Positions 18,337 to 28,263 are shown, counted from the first letter of the stretch. The stretch is 64,000 nucleotides of DNA from Jiella sonneratiae (GCF_017353515.1 NZ_JAFMPY010000022.1:38841-102840), one strand, 5' to 3'. Notes: generated from the letters alone by a model not told the origin. A program made the numbers and translations.

Positions 18337-20253
18337 ATGATCGACACCCCCATAGACCTGTCCGACGCCGGAACGCGTCCGCGGTCGCACCACCGGACGA
18401 CCCCCGACCTCGCCCTGACCGTCGGCGCCCTCGGCGTCGTCTTCGGCGACATCGGGACGAGCCCGCTCTACGCCTTCAAGGTCGCGCTGGACGCGACGGG
18501 CAGCGCCAGCCAGACGGCCGTCTTCGGCGTCCTCTCGCTGATCTTCTGGGCCCTCGTCCTCGTCGTGACGGCGAAATACCTGTTCTGGATCCTGCGCGTC
18601 GACAATGCCGGCGAAGGCGGCATCCTGGCGCTGGCGGCGCTGCTGCGGCTCGACCGACGGCACGGCATGAAACCCTACACGCTCTTCCTCCTGGCGATCG
18701 CCATCGCCGGCGGGGCGCTTCTCTTCGGCGACGCCGTGCTGACGCCGGCGATCTCCGTGCTTTCGGCGGTCGAGGGCCTCGGCGAGATCACCTCCAGCCT
18801 CGATCACTTCATCGTCCCCGTCGCCCTCGTCATCATCGTCGGCCTGTTCGCCGCGCAGTTTCTCGGCGCCGGGCGGATCGGCAAGGCCTTCGGGCCGATC
18901 ATGCTGGCCTGGTTCGCCATGCTGGCGATCTCCGGCGCGGTGCAGATCGCGCGGATGCCGCAGGTGCTGCTGGCGGTCTCGCCGCATTATGCAATCGTCT
19001 ATCTCGTCGAGCATCCGGCGATCGCCTCGGCGATTTCCGGCGCCGTGTTCCTCGCCGTCACCGGCGGCGAGGCGCTCTATGCCGATCTCGGCCAGTTCGG
19101 CCGCCGCGCCATCACCCAGGCATGGCTGCTCGTCGCCTTTCCGGCGCTGGTGATCAACTATTTCGGCCAGGGCGCCCTGGTTCTCGGCGGCCAGTTTGGA
19201 GGCAGCACCTTCTACAGCCTGTTCCACGGCTTCCTGCTGCCCTTCGCGGTGGTGCTCGCGACGCTCGCCTCGATCATCGCCTCGCAGGCGGTGATCACCG
19301 GCATCGCCAGCCTCGCCGGCCAGTCGATGCGTCTCGACTTCCTGCCCTCGATGCGGATCCAGTATTTCTCCCACTCCAATCCGCACGATCTCATCGCACC
19401 GGCGGTGAACACCGTCGTCGGCGTCTGCACGGCTCTCGTCGTCCTGTCATTCCGTTCCTCCGACGCTCTGTCGAACGCCTACGGCATCGCCGTCGCCGGC
19501 GCGATGCTGAGCACCACCGCGCTTTTTCTCGCCTATAAGGTCAGGGAAAAGGCCGGGGGCGCGTGGCGCAGCGTCTCGCTGGCCGTCACCGTCCTCTTCC
19601 TCTGTCTCGATCTCGCCTTCGTCGCCGCCAATCTCGGCAAGCTCGAAGCCGGCGGCCTGCTGCCGATCGGTCTCGCCGCCGCCGTGGTCTTCCTCGCCGT
19701 CTCCTGGCGAGTCGGCCAGATGCGCATGGCCGAGCTGCAGGAGGGCGAGGAGCAGGGCCTGCGCGACTATCTGAAGGCCTGTGCGAACCGCCCGCCGACG
19801 ACGCAGCGCTCCGCGGTGTTCCTTGTCAGGCGCGGCGCCAGCGTGCCGCGGGCCCTCGTCGAACTCACCGATCTCGCCGAAACCCGCTTCGCCCGGACGA
19901 TTCTCGTCTCGGTCCGGACCTGGGCGATCCCGCGGGTGCCGCAGGAGGACCGGATCCAGCGCACCGAGATCCGCGAGGGGCTGACGCGCATCGTCGTCAG
20001 CGTCGGCTACATGCAGCGCATCAACCTGCCCTCGCTGATCGCCGGCGAGCTGCAGAGCCTCGGCTGCGATCCCGACGAGACCGTCTACATCACCGGCCTC
20101 GAGCGGCCGGTCTCGCCGTCGATCTTCGCCAAGCCCGCGGGGATCATCCTGTCGACCTACGCGACCATGGCGCGCCTTGCCCTGCGCCCGCCGGACCGGT
20201 TCATGCTGCCGCCGTCGCGCACCATGGAAGTCGGCATGCCGCGCTATCTCTGA
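18337..20253 (+). CDS. kup: low-affinity potassium transporter Kup
   Basis: The protein of about 638 residues has the Kup/HAK signature near the N-terminus: ALGVVFGDIGTSPLYAFK, then VVTAKYLFWILRVDNAGEGG. Twelve hydrophobic helices follow, with GGEALYADLGQFG and NYFGQGALVL in conserved positions, and a hydrophilic C-terminal domain of about 150 residues. It takes up K+ by proton symport in the inner membrane. The start at MIDTPIDLSD is chosen by homology; a GTG at 18313 would add eight residues and lies next to the only GGAG-like sequence. Confidence 0.95.
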   Translation: MIDTPIDLSDAGTRPRSHHRTTPDLALTVGALGVVFGDIGTSPLYAFKVALDATGSASQTAVFGVLSLIFWALVLVVTAKYLFWILRVDNAGEGGILALAALLRLDRRHGMKPYTLFLLAIAIAGGALLFGDAVLTPAISVLSAVEGLGEITSSLDHFIVPVALVIIVGLFAAQFLGAGRIGKAFGPIMLAWFAMLAISGAVQIARMPQVLLAVSPHYAIVYLVEHPAIASAISGAVFLAVTGGEALYADLGQFGRRAITQAWLLVAFPALVINYFGQGALVLGGQFGGSTFYSLFHGFLLPFAVVLATLASIIASQAVITGIASLAGQSMRLDFLPSMRIQYFSHSNPHDLIAPAVNTVVGVCTALVVLSFRSSDALSNAYGIAVAGAMLSTTALFLAYKVREKAGGAWRSVSLAVTVLFLCLDLAFVAANLGKLEAGGLLPIGLAAAVVFLAVSWRVGQMRMAELQEGEEQGLRDYLKACANRPPTTQRSAVFLVRRGASVPRALVELTDLAETRFARTILVSVRTWAIPRVPQEDRIQRTEIREGLTRIVVSVGYMQRINLPSLIAGELQSLGCDPDETVYITGLERPVSPSIFAKPAGIILSTYATMARLALRPPDRFMLPPSRTMEVGMPRYL

Positions 20254-20412
20254 GCGCCCCGCGCCGCGACGCCGCGGCGCGGCCATTGCCCCGGGCGGTG
20301 CGGCCGACTATCAGGGGCGCGACCGGCCGCGCGGCCGGCCCGGCGGGCGAAGCCGCCCGCTTCAGGGGCGGGCGGCGCGGACGGCGATCGAGCGCCGAGG
20401 ATGAAGTCCGCC

Positions 20413-22029
20413 ATGTCCGTCAAAGCCAACGCAACGCCGCTGCCCGACCGCGTCAAGCTCCGGCGCGCGCTGATCTCGGTCTCCGACAAGACCGGGCTGA
20501 TCGATTTCGCCAAGGGGCTCGGCGAGCTCGGCGTCGAGCTGGTCTCGACCGGCGGCACGGCGAAAGCGCTCGCCGAGGCGGGGCTTTCCGTCCGCGACGT
20601 GAGCGACCTGACCGGCTTTCCGGAGATCATGGACGGCCGGGTGAAGACCCTGCATCCGGGCGTCCACGGCGGCCTTCTGGCGATCCGCGACGACGCGGCC
20701 CATGCGGCGGCGATGCGCCAGCACGCCATCGCGGCGATCGACCTCCTCGTCGTCAACCTCTATCCCTTCGAGGCGACCCGCGCTTCCGGCGCCTCGCCCG
20801 AGACCATCGTCGAGAACATCGACATCGGCGGTCCGGCGATGATCCGGGCCGGGGCGAAGAACCACGGCTACGTGACCGTCGTCGTCGACCCTGCCGATTA
20901 TGCTGCGGTGCTCGCCGGGCTGCGGGCGACCGGCGGCGAGACCTCGCTCGACGAGCGCCGGCAGCTTGCGGCGCGTGCCTTCGCCCGCACGGCCGCCTAC
21001 GACGCGGCGGTATCCGGCTGGTTCGCCGAGAGCCTCGGCGAGACGGCGCCCCGGCGCGTGGCGATCGCCGGCGAGCTCGCCGAGGAGCTGCGCTACGGCG
21101 AGAACCCGCATCAGTCGGCCGGCTTCTACCGCACCGGCGAGGGGCGGCCGGGGGTCGCCACCGCACGCCAGGTCCAGGGCAAGGCGCTCTCCTACAACAA
21201 CATCAACGACACCGACGCCGCCTTCGAACTCGTCGCCGAGTTCGATCCGGCGCGCACCGCGGCGGTGGCGATCATCAAGCACGCCAATCCCTGCGGCGTC
21301 GCCGAGGCCGGCGACCTCGCCGGCGCCTATCACGCGGCGCTCGCCTGCGACCCTGTCTCGGCCTTCGGCGGCATCGTCGCGCTCAACCGGCGTCTCGACG
21401 CCGCAGCAGCAGGCGAGATCGTCAAGGTGTTCACCGAGGTCATCATCGCGCCGGAGGCCGACGACGAGGCGATCGCCATCGTCGCGAAGAAGAAGAACCT
21501 GCGCCTGCTTCTGACGGGCGGGCTGCCGGACCCGCGCGCCGCAGGCCGGACCTTCCGGTCGGTCGCCGGCGGCTTTCTCATGCAGTCGCGCGATGCCGGG
21601 GTGGTCGAGGATCTCGATCTCAAGGTGGTCACGAAGCGGGCGCCGAACGAGGCGGAACTTGCGGACATGCGCTTTGCCTTCCGGGTCGCCAAGCACGTGA
21701 AGTCGAACACCATCGTCTATGCCAAGGGCGGGGCGACGGTCGGCATCGGCGCCGGACAGATGAGCCGGGTCGATTCGGCCCGCATCGCGGCGCGCAAGGC
21801 TGAGGACGCCGCACAGGCGGCCGGGGCGGACCGCTCCGCGACGATCGGCTCGGTGGTCGCCTCCGACGCCTTCTTCCCCTTTGCCGACGGGCTGCTCTCG
21901 GCCGTCGAGGCCGGCGCCACGGCGGTGATCCAGCCGGGCGGCTCGATGCGCGACGACGAGGTGATCGCCGCGGCGGACGCGCACGGCATCGCCATGGTCC
22001 TCACCGGCATGCGTCATTTCCGGCACTGA
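20413..22029 (+). CDS. purH: bifunctional AICAR transformylase/IMP cyclohydrolase
   Basis: The protein of about 538 residues catalyses the last two steps of purine synthesis. The N-terminal MGS-like cyclohydrolase domain shows [23 protein letters not shown] and [14 protein letters not shown]. The C-terminal transformylase domain shows [35 protein letters not shown] with the catalytic Lys-His, and [11 protein letters not shown]. The second Met (20413) fits family members better than the first at 20401. It stands last in the region with rsmB and the heparinase-like gene, as commonly found. Confidence 0.96.
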   Translation: MSVKANATPLPDRVKLRRALISVSDKTGLIDFAKGLGELGVELVSTGGTAKALAEAGLSVRDVSDLTGFPEIMDGRVKTLHPGVHGGLLAIRDDAAHAAAMRQHAIAAIDLLVVNLYPFEATRASGASPETIVENIDIGGPAMIRAGAKNHGYVTVVVDPADYAAVLAGLRATGGETSLDERRQLAARAFARTAAYDAAVSGWFAESLGETAPRRVAIAGELAEELRYGENPHQSAGFYRTGEGRPGVATARQVQGKALSYNNINDTDAAFELVAEFDPARTAAVAIIKHANPCGVAEAGDLAGAYHAALACDPVSAFGGIVALNRRLDAAAAGEIVKVFTEVIIAPEADDEAIAIVAKKKNLRLLLTGGLPDPRAAGRTFRSVAGGFLMQSRDAGVVEDLDLKVVTKRAPNEAELADMRFAFRVAKHVKSNTIVYAKGGATVGIGAGQMSRVDSARIAARKAEDAAQAAGADRSATIGSVVASDAFFPFADGLLSAVEAGATAVIQPGGSMRDDEVIAAADAHGIAMVLTGMRHFRH

Positions 22030-22156
22030 GTGCCGGCGGCGGCCCGTCAAAGATCGCCGAGGTCCTGCAAAGATACAAGTATGTGGTAAATTGGCACGCC
22101 GGGAGACGGCCTTCGGCCTATGGGCGGCTGCAGCCGTTCATGAGTGTCGCTGAATA

Positions 22157-22426
22157 TCAATCGTCGGCACTCAGAGGGCGGACATGCCACAATCGGCTGG
22201 GAGCGAGCGCTTCCACAGGTGTCGGCTCGATTGTCCTGCTCTTTTGAAGCATCCTTCTCTTGATGGGGTCCGGTTCCCGAAGGTCGGGTCTTCCGGTCAT
22301 TCCCAATCGAGCCAAGGCAAGATCTGCCGCTTTGATGAAGGCTGGGTCGTCGCCGGCCGGCGGAATGCGGTCGAGAAGTTCGGCGTTGCGCCGTGCCTCG
22401 CTGATCGTCCTGTAGCGCTCGTTCAT
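22157..22426 (-). CDS. small hypothetical protein coupled to GNAT gene
   Basis: The 89-residue protein begins MNERYRTISEARRNAELLD and ends LWHVRPLSADD. Its ATG overlaps the TGA of the upstream GNAT gene (ATGA), so the two are translationally coupled. It has no membrane segment and no motif I can name. The pair lies alone between purH and the receiver gene, with lower GC and different codon use than its neighbours, which suggests acquisition. It could be the partner or antidote of the acetyltransferase, but that is speculation. Confidence 0.6.
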   Translation of the reverse strand: MNERYRTISEARRNAELLDRIPPAGDDPAFIKAADLALARLGMTGRPDLREPDPIKRRMLQKSRTIEPTPVEALAPSRLWHVRPLSADD

Positions 22427-23223
22427 CTTTGCAGCGTCCTTCGCGCGTAATTTTCGTAGATCTCGAGAGAAGTAGGGTCTCTCAGGTCGAAACTCCCGCA
22501 CCAATCCGCCAGGATCTCGAGGAGGAGGACGCGGCCAAGCGGGCGCAAGATCGCTTCGCCTCCGCTCGTCCGCTCCCTGCTCGGAACCGGCTCTTCCCAG
22601 GACGCGATTTCGCGGACGATCTTCGGATCGTCGGAGTCGAGGGCCGCTTCGTAATATCTGTAGTTTTCGTCGGACAGGGAGGAGCGGGCCTTGGCAAGGC
22701 GATCACGGATTTCCGGCCTCAGCCGATAGCGCCACCCGGTGTTGTCGGGAAGGAACCCGGCCCTGATCCATGCGTATCTGCCGATGTCTTGAGCTTCGAT
22801 ATCGATGCGTTCGATGCGCATTCGCAGCGCCATGTCGAACAGGTCGCCCATCAGATGGCGGCCGATACCCTGACCTTGGGACCTTTCGGGAATCACCATC
22901 TCCCGCGCATGAAAGGCTTTGCCTCGAAGATCCAGGCCACGCTCCGTCCACCAGGCCTCACCGGGATCACCGAGCGAACCCACGACCTTGACGACGAAGC
23001 TGTCGCTTTCGGGAGAGATCCCGAAATAGGTCACGGATCGGTCGCCGTGGACACTTTTCGTCAGAACGTCCGCAAACTCGTCAGGGTAGAGGCCGTGGGG
23101 TTCGAAGATGTGCTCGCGCCACCAGTCCTTGGCTTCGTCGGACCATTGCGGAACGAATGTCAGCCTGTTGTCGCCCTTGAATCTGTCGACGTCGAAGTCC
23201 CGCTCGGGGTTCCATCTGCTCAT
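22423..23223 (-). CDS. GNAT family N-acetyltransferase with C-terminal extension
   Basis: The 266-residue protein has the GNAT acetyl-CoA loop in MVIPERSQGQGIGRHLMGDL near residue 125, with Q-G-Q-G-I-G, and a later AWIRAGFLPDN that matches the final GNAT strand. An extra region of about 100 residues follows, with LSDENYRYYEAALDSDDP and LLLEILADWCGSFDL, not part of the usual fold. The start at 23223 (MSRWNPERDFDVDRF) is the first Met. It is coupled to an 89-residue protein. Base composition is lower in GC than the surrounding genes. Confidence 0.72.
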   Translation of the reverse strand: MSRWNPERDFDVDRFKGDNRLTFVPQWSDEAKDWWREHIFEPHGLYPDEFADVLTKSVHGDRSVTYFGISPESDSFVVKVVGSLGDPGEAWWTERGLDLRGKAFHAREMVIPERSQGQGIGRHLMGDLFDMALRMRIERIDIEAQDIGRYAWIRAGFLPDNTGWRYRLRPEIRDRLAKARSSLSDENYRYYEAALDSDDPKIVREIASWEEPVPSRERTSGGEAILRPLGRVLLLEILADWCGSFDLRDPTSLEIYENYARRTLQR

Positions 23224-23570
23224 ATGGCGTCATGGACCTCTGCAGCCACCGGTTACGCCGGCCACTCTTATGCGCATTTGGGCATGAAACGACAGAATGC
23301 GGAAGCCTCGTCGCCGGACCGTGACGATGGGACCGCGCCGGCAAGGACGAACAGACGAGGAGGTTTTCCGGCCCTTATTCGCGCAGGCCTCGGATCTTTG
23401 GTGTCCGGTTGTGCGGGTTCGGGCGACCGGCGGATTTGAGGGCGGCAGGGGGGACCGGTGATCGCCCGGTGCGGGCTGCCCGGCAAGACGACGGGGGAGC
23501 AACGTCCAGAAACGGGCCGCAAGGCCAGTTCAGGGTTTCGGTGATTTCGGTGGCGGTCCGGCTGCCGGTA
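23224..23570. other. intergenic region upstream of GNAT pair and downstream of receiver gene
   Basis: About 350 bases without a supported gene. It presumably contains the promoter of the minus-strand GNAT operon. I see no clear hairpin, repeat or RNA. Confidence 0.4.
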
Positions 23571-23951
23571 TCAGGCGAGGATCGTCTCCGGCTCGAGATA
23601 ACGCGCGAGGCTCGCCTCGAGGGCGGCGCGGTCGAAGGGCTTGTAGACGTAGCTTTCGAAGCCGGCCCGCTTCAGCCGGGTCATCAGGCCGAGATTGGCC
23701 TCGACGATCATCGCGACGACGTGCATGGCGCTGCCGCAGCGTTCGCGGATCGCCTTGATCTCGTCGACGATCGTCTTGTCCTGGGCGCTGACGCCGACGA
23801 CCATGAGGTCCGGCGCGCCGTGACTGTCGATCCAGTCGAGGACCTGCGAGGGCTTTTCCAGCGTGTCGACGTCGACGCCCTCGCGACTGAGCAGCCTGAA
23901 GGCGATCTTGCGGATCACCGGGGCCTCGTCGATGACCAGACAGGTCTTCAT
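23571..23951 (-). CDS. atypical response-regulator receiver protein lacking the phosphoacceptor Asp
   Basis: The 126-residue single-domain protein has a receiver fold: acidic pair D8-E9 in CLVIDEAPVIRK, and the conserved Lys in YVYKPF near residue 107. At the phosphorylation position the strand reads APDLMVVGV, with Gly53 in place of Asp. The usual Thr/Ser after beta-4 is also replaced (AMIVEAN). It is probably a pseudo-receiver that acts by binding rather than phosphorylation. It lies directly downstream of chpT on the same strand, so a role in the CckA-ChpT-CtrA pathway is plausible but unproven. Confidence 0.8.
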   Translation of the reverse strand: MKTCLVIDEAPVIRKIAFRLLSREGVDVDTLEKPSQVLDWIDSHGAPDLMVVGVSAQDKTIVDEIKAIRERCGSAMHVVAMIVEANLGLMTRLKRAGFESYVYKPFDRAALEASLARYLEPETILA

Positions 23952-24181
23952 GGGTTCTGCCTTTCGATTCGGCTTCGGCGGTCGACGTCCTGCGGAAAAA
24001 CGGGCCGCGGCAACGCGCCGGGCCGGCGCCTTGGCGGCCCCGTCGTGGCCAAAGCCCACGACGCCGCGGTCGCCTTGCAACGCAACGTAACGTAACGACC
24101 CTGTCGAAAGGTTGAGAAAATTGGTCAATCGCCGGTAAATCCGGCCGCAGCCGCCGGCGGGCGGCCCGTCGCCCCGGCCGT

Positions 24182-24844
24182 TCAGCCGGCAGCTTCCGCG
24201 GGCCCTTCCGCAGGCTTCGGCGCGATCTTGAAGACGACCCGTTCGGCGGTCTTCTCGTAGGTGACGGAAAGGCCGGATTCCTCGGCGAGGAACAGCGTGT
24301 AGTAGGGCTGGATCGCCTGGGCGTCCAACGCCTCCTCGCCATTGGTGCCGTCGAGCATCGCGACGAGGCGCGCCTGCAGGCGGATCCGCTCGCCCGTCGC
24401 CGAGATGCTGGCGGAGAACGGTTCGATCTTCTCGATGACGACCTTCACCTCGCCGCCGCGACTGATCGAGGCGCTGGCCATGACCACGAGATTGAGGACG
24501 ATCTTGGCGCAGTTCTTCGGCACGAAGCCCGGCTCGCCCTCCCAGACGAGGCTCGGCTTCTCGTGCTCCATGTAGCCGGCCGCGACGGTCTTGGCGTCGT
24601 TGAGGTCGATCGCCGCGGTCTGCGAGCCGGCGGCGCCGAAGGCGATGCGGGCGAACTGCAGCTTGGCGACGGCCGATTTCAGCGACGAGCGCACCAGCTC
24701 CATCGATTCCTTGTCGCCTGGCATGTCGTCGAGGAGTTCCAGCCCGCTCTGGATGCCGAAGACCGGCGAGATGATGTCGTGGCAGAGGCGGCTCGCCAGG
24801 AGCGCCGCGAGGTCCGCGGCTGAAATCGAGGGCAGGCTGGTCAT
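24182..24844 (-). CDS. chpT: histidine phosphotransferase ChpT
   Basis: The 220-residue protein has the ChpT dimerisation helix with the phosphorylated histidine in LASRLCHDIISPVFGIQSGL. A degenerate ATPase-like domain follows (NLVVMASASISRGG, IQPYYTLFLAEESGLSV). ChpT passes phosphate from the hybrid kinase CckA to CtrA and CpdR in Alphaproteobacteria. ctrA itself lies 6 kb away at 30610. A receiver-like gene follows chpT, and eipA diverges from it, an arrangement common in Rhizobiales. Confidence 0.92.
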   Translation of the reverse strand: MTSLPSISAADLAALLASRLCHDIISPVFGIQSGLELLDDMPGDKESMELVRSSLKSAVAKLQFARIAFGAAGSQTAAIDLNDAKTVAAGYMEHEKPSLVWEGEPGFVPKNCAKIVLNLVVMASASISRGGEVKVVIEKIEPFSASISATGERIRLQARLVAMLDGTNGEEALDAQAIQPYYTLFLAEESGLSVTYEKTAERVVFKIAPKPAEGPAEAAG

Positions 24845-25149
24845 GGTCGAACCGTCCGCGCGCTGGTCGTCTGTTCTGGTCGAGGCGAATCATCGCCCGG
24901 TTTTCGCGTCGACCATGATTCCTGGGGGACGGGCCGTCAACCGACTGGAGCGGCGCGTCGTCCCGGGCAAGCCGGGCGCCGCGCCCGGCGGGGCGCTGCG
25001 ACCGCCCGGGGCGAAGCCTGGCGGAAAAGCGCGCCGTCTCCGCCCGTCATTAGGCTTTCGGAAACCACGATCGGATCAAATTGCGCACAAGCGCGAAATT
25101 TGACCGCGTTTGTCGCCGAAACGATCACTCCTCGCGAAAGGAATGGATC
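24845..25149. other. divergent intergenic region between chpT and eipA
   Basis: About 305 GC-rich bases holding the promoters of chpT (minus) and eipA (plus). I looked for paired TTAA half-sites of CtrA and found none that is convincing. No RNA structure is recognised. Confidence 0.45.
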
Positions 25150-25740
25150 ATGCGCCCGATCGCCCGAATGCTTCGCACCGTCCTTGCCGCCGCCTCCATC
25201 GGCCTTCTCGCCGCCGCCGCCCTGCCGGTCCCGCCGGCGGCCGCCCAGGTCGCCCAGGAGGGCTATACGATGGACGAGGTGGTCTCTACCGGCCACCGCT
25301 TCTTCGGCTCCACCTCCGGCGGCCTCGCCCAGCTCATCGAGCGGGCCTTCCAGACCTACGGCCTGCCGAACGGCTACATCCTCGGCCAGGAGGCCTCCGG
25401 CGCCTTCTTCGGCGGCCTGCGCTTCGGCGAGGGCACGCTGTTCACCAAGAATGCCGGTCAGCGCAAGATCTTCTGGCAGGGCCCGTCGCTCGGCTTCGAC
25501 GTCGGCGGCGACGGCGCGCGGACGATGATGCTGGTCTACAACCTGCCCAGCGTCGACGCGGTCTACGGCCGCTTCGGCGGCCTGTCGGGCAGCGCCTATC
25601 TCGTCGGCGGCGTCGGCATGACGGTGCTGGCCCGCGACAATGTGCTGCTGGTGCCGGTGAAGACCGGCGTCGGCGCCCGCCTCGGCCTCAATCTCGGCTA
25701 TCTGAAGCTGACGCCGATGCCGACCTGGAACCCCTTCTGA
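25150..25740 (+). CDS. eipA: DUF1134 periplasmic envelope protein (EipA-like)
   Basis: The 196-residue protein has a signal peptide (MRPIARMLRTVLAAASIGLL, cleavage after AAAQ) and a compact beta-rich domain with FFGSTSGGLAQLIERAFQ, GQGPSLGFD-like IFWQGPSLGFDVGGDGART, and a C-terminal NLGYLKLTPMPTWNPF. This is the DUF1134 family, whose Brucella member EipA is a periplasmic protein needed for envelope integrity and controlled by CtrA. The start at 25150 has AAGGA upstream. The CtrA link in this organism is inference from the family and from nearby chpT and ctrA. Confidence 0.88.
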   Translation: MRPIARMLRTVLAAASIGLLAAAALPVPPAAAQVAQEGYTMDEVVSTGHRFFGSTSGGLAQLIERAFQTYGLPNGYILGQEASGAFFGGLRFGEGTLFTKNAGQRKIFWQGPSLGFDVGGDGARTMMLVYNLPSVDAVYGRFGGLSGSAYLVGGVGMTVLARDNVLLVPVKTGVGARLGLNLGYLKLTPMPTWNPF

Positions 25741-25960
25741 GACCCCGCCGCCGCGGTCTCGCGATGAGCATTTCGGGCCGGTCTGCGGCAGGCGGCAGGA
25801 CCGCAGTCGGCATGCCCCCGTCGGCATGCGGCACCCGGCCGTGCGTGACGAATTCACCATAGGAACTTGCATTTATCGTCACATGCGCAGCCGGGGCGCG
25901 CATTGACCGGCCGAATGATCTATATGTCGGGTCGAAGGACGTAGAGCCCCCGGAACCCTG

Positions 25961-27400
25961 ATGATCGCCACCGCCCTGACCTTCGTGTTCGGCTTCCTGA
26001 CGGCAACGCTGATCGCGCTCGTCGTCTCGCCGCTGTTCTGGTCACGGTCCCGTCGCCTCGCGCTGCGCGAATATCGCGCGACCATCCCCGCCTCTGTGCG
26101 GGAGGTCCGCGCCAGCCTGGATCACGTGCGGGCCGAGGCGGCCGTCACCGCGCGCCGCCGCGAGATGCTGGCCGAAGCCGAGATCGAAAAGGCCGCGCGC
26201 GCCCGCGCCGAAGCCGGCCGCGTCGCCGGCGAGAACGCCGAACTGCGGGCCCGCAACACCGCGCTCGCCGAAACGCTCAACGCCACGACGGCCGATCTCG
26301 CCGAGGCCGGCGAGCAGCTTTCGCTGCGCGACGCCGAGATCGAGGAACTCGAGAGCGAGCTGCGTTCCGTCGGCAACGACCTCGAACTGCGGACCGACGA
26401 GCTCGAGGCCCTGAGCGACCGCTTCCGCGATCTCGGCGCCATCGCCGACGAGCGCCGGGCGACGATCGAGGAGCAGGACGTTCGCATCGAGGAACTGTCG
26501 GATGCGGTCCGCGAGGCCGAGCGCGAGCGCCGCGAGACCGGCAGCGCGCTGGAGCGCCTGCGCGGCGAGGTGGCCTCGCTCGAGGCCCATCTCGCCAAGG
26601 AGAAGAACGCCGTCAAGCGACTGGACGACAAGGTCTCCCGCCTGACCGGCCAGGTCTCCGACCGGGACGACCAGATCGCCCGGCTGCTCGGCGAAGCGGC
26701 GAGCGCGGCGGCCGTCGCGCGCCACGGCCCGGCGCCTGCCGGCCACGCGGTCCGCACGGTCGCGAACGCCGATCAGGAGGTCTCGGAGGGCGGCGAGCCG
26801 CCCGCCGGGAGCCGCCTGAGGCTGCGTCCGGCCGTCCGCCCGTCCTTCGGACGCCGGCCCGATGAGTCGGGCGGCGGGGAGGAGAGTTCGGAAGACGAGG
26901 ACGCTGCGGAGGCAAGGCCTGCCCGCGCGGCCGCGCCCGCCGCCAGACGGGCCCCGGCCGCCGCCCAGCGGCAGGCAGTCGGGATGGAGGCGAGAACCGC
27001 CGCCAATGCTGCCGAAACGACGGCCGCTGCGAAGGCGGCCGCTGCCGGGCCGGACGGCAGGGGCGCCGAGAAGGTGGCGCCGCCGCCGCCTTCCGCCGAA
27101 AGGCCGGCGACCCACGAGAAGGAGCAGCCGTCCTCCCTCGCCGCGAGCCTCGGCCTGCCGGAGCGGCCGGAATTTTCCGAGGCGCTCGGCGACGGCGAAC
27201 TGCGCGAGAAGCTCGGCGAACTCGCCGCGCAGGTCATCGCGCTGTCGGCCGACAGGGACGGGCCGCGCTCGCCGCTCGACGCGATCCTCGACGCCGAGAC
27301 GACCATCGCGATGCCCGGCCGCCGCGACGCCACCAAGCCGTCGCTGGCCGACCGCGCGCGGCGTCTGCGCCGGGAGGCGCGCGATCACGCGGCCGAATAG
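25961..27400 (+). CDS. membrane-anchored coiled-coil protein
   Basis: The 479-residue protein starts with one transmembrane helix (MIATALTFVFGFLTATLIAL). From about residue 45 to 270 it is a long heptad-rich coiled coil (e.g. LSLRDAEIEELESELRSVG). The last 200 residues are low-complexity and rich in Ala, Pro, Glu and Arg, ending with a short conserved-looking segment around FSEALGDGELREKLGELAA. Such architecture suggests an envelope or cell-division scaffold, but no named family is recognised. Its end overlaps the convergent methyltransferase gene by 16 bases. Confidence 0.75.
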   Translation: MIATALTFVFGFLTATLIALVVSPLFWSRSRRLALREYRATIPASVREVRASLDHVRAEAAVTARRREMLAEAEIEKAARARAEAGRVAGENAELRARNTALAETLNATTADLAEAGEQLSLRDAEIEELESELRSVGNDLELRTDELEALSDRFRDLGAIADERRATIEEQDVRIEELSDAVREAERERRETGSALERLRGEVASLEAHLAKEKNAVKRLDDKVSRLTGQVSDRDDQIARLLGEAASAAAVARHGPAPAGHAVRTVANADQEVSEGGEPPAGSRLRLRPAVRPSFGRRPDESGGGEESSEDEDAAEARPARAAAPAARRAPAAAQRQAVGMEARTAANAAETTAAAKAAAAGPDGRGAEKVAPPPPSAERPATHEKEQPSSLAASLGLPERPEFSEALGDGELREKLGELAAQVIALSADRDGPRSPLDAILDAETTIAMPGRRDATKPSLADRARRLRREARDHAAE

Positions 27401-28263
27401 AGCCGCGCCAGCACGATCGCGGCGGCCGTCGCGACGTTGAGGCTGTCGATCCCCGGCGCCATCTCGATCCGGACGGTTTCGGCGCGCCGCATCAGCCGCT
27501 CCGGCAGACCGCCTCCTTCGCTGCCGAGGACGAGGGCGAGGCCGGGTTTTCCGGTCATTTCGGCGAGCCGTCTCCGGCCGCGGGGCGACAGGGCCAGCGG
27601 ATGGTGGCCGGAGGCTTCGAGCCTCTCGACGATCGCGTCTGCCGGGGCGCCGTGATGGAACGGCAGCGTCAGCGACGTGCCGACGGCGACGCGGATCGCC
27701 TTGCGATAGAGCGGATGGCAGGAGGTCGCGTCGAGAACGACGCCGGAGGCGCCGAAGGCCGCGGCGTTGCGGAAGATCGCCCCGACATTGTCGTGATTGG
27801 CAAGGCCGATGGCGACGACGAGGGGGCCGCCTTTCCGGCGCGAGCTTTCGAGAAACCCCTGAAGATCGCGCGGCTCCCCGGCATCCCGATCCGTATCCGC
27901 CCCGGTCCCGCCGGGCGCGTCGCCTGCGCGCCGGTCCATTGCATGGGCGAGAACGCCGCGGTGGACGGCAAAGCCCGCCACCTGATCCATCACCGGCCGT
28001 TCGGCGACGTAGATCGGCACGTCCGGCGGCACGCGCGACAGGCGGGCGTCGAGGCCGGCGACGCGGCTCTTCAGGAGGAACAGGCTGGTCGGCCGGAAGC
28101 GCGTCGATCGCAGGAGATGATCGAGCACCACGGTGCCTTCGGCGATGAAGCCGCCGCGTGCGACGAGATCGCGGTCCCGGATGTCGCGATAGTCGGCGAC
28201 GCGCGGGTCTCCGGGATCGGCGATCCCGACGATGCGGGCGGCGAGGGAGGGCGAAACGGGCAT
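27385..28263 (-). CDS. TrmH family (SpoU) RNA 2'-O-methyltransferase
   Basis: The 292-residue protein has an N-terminal substrate-binding domain and a C-terminal SPOUT knot. Motif 1 is ANHDNVGAIFRNAAAFG, motif 2 is ALVLGSEGGGLPE and motif 3 is IEMAPGIDSLNVATAAAIVL, all diagnostic of the SpoU class. It methylates a ribose 2'-OH in tRNA or rRNA; the exact nucleotide cannot be predicted. The start at 28263 (MPVSPSLAARIVGI) fits the family; the frame stays open for another 130 codons upstream, through a repeat element that is not part of the gene. Confidence 0.88.
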   Translation of the reverse strand: MPVSPSLAARIVGIADPGDPRVADYRDIRDRDLVARGGFIAEGTVVLDHLLRSTRFRPTSLFLLKSRVAGLDARLSRVPPDVPIYVAERPVMDQVAGFAVHRGVLAHAMDRRAGDAPGGTGADTDRDAGEPRDLQGFLESSRRKGGPLVVAIGLANHDNVGAIFRNAAAFGASGVVLDATSCHPLYRKAIRVAVGTSLTLPFHHGAPADAIVERLEASGHHPLALSPRGRRRLAEMTGKPGLALVLGSEGGGLPERLMRRAETVRIEMAPGIDSLNVATAAAIVLARLYSAA

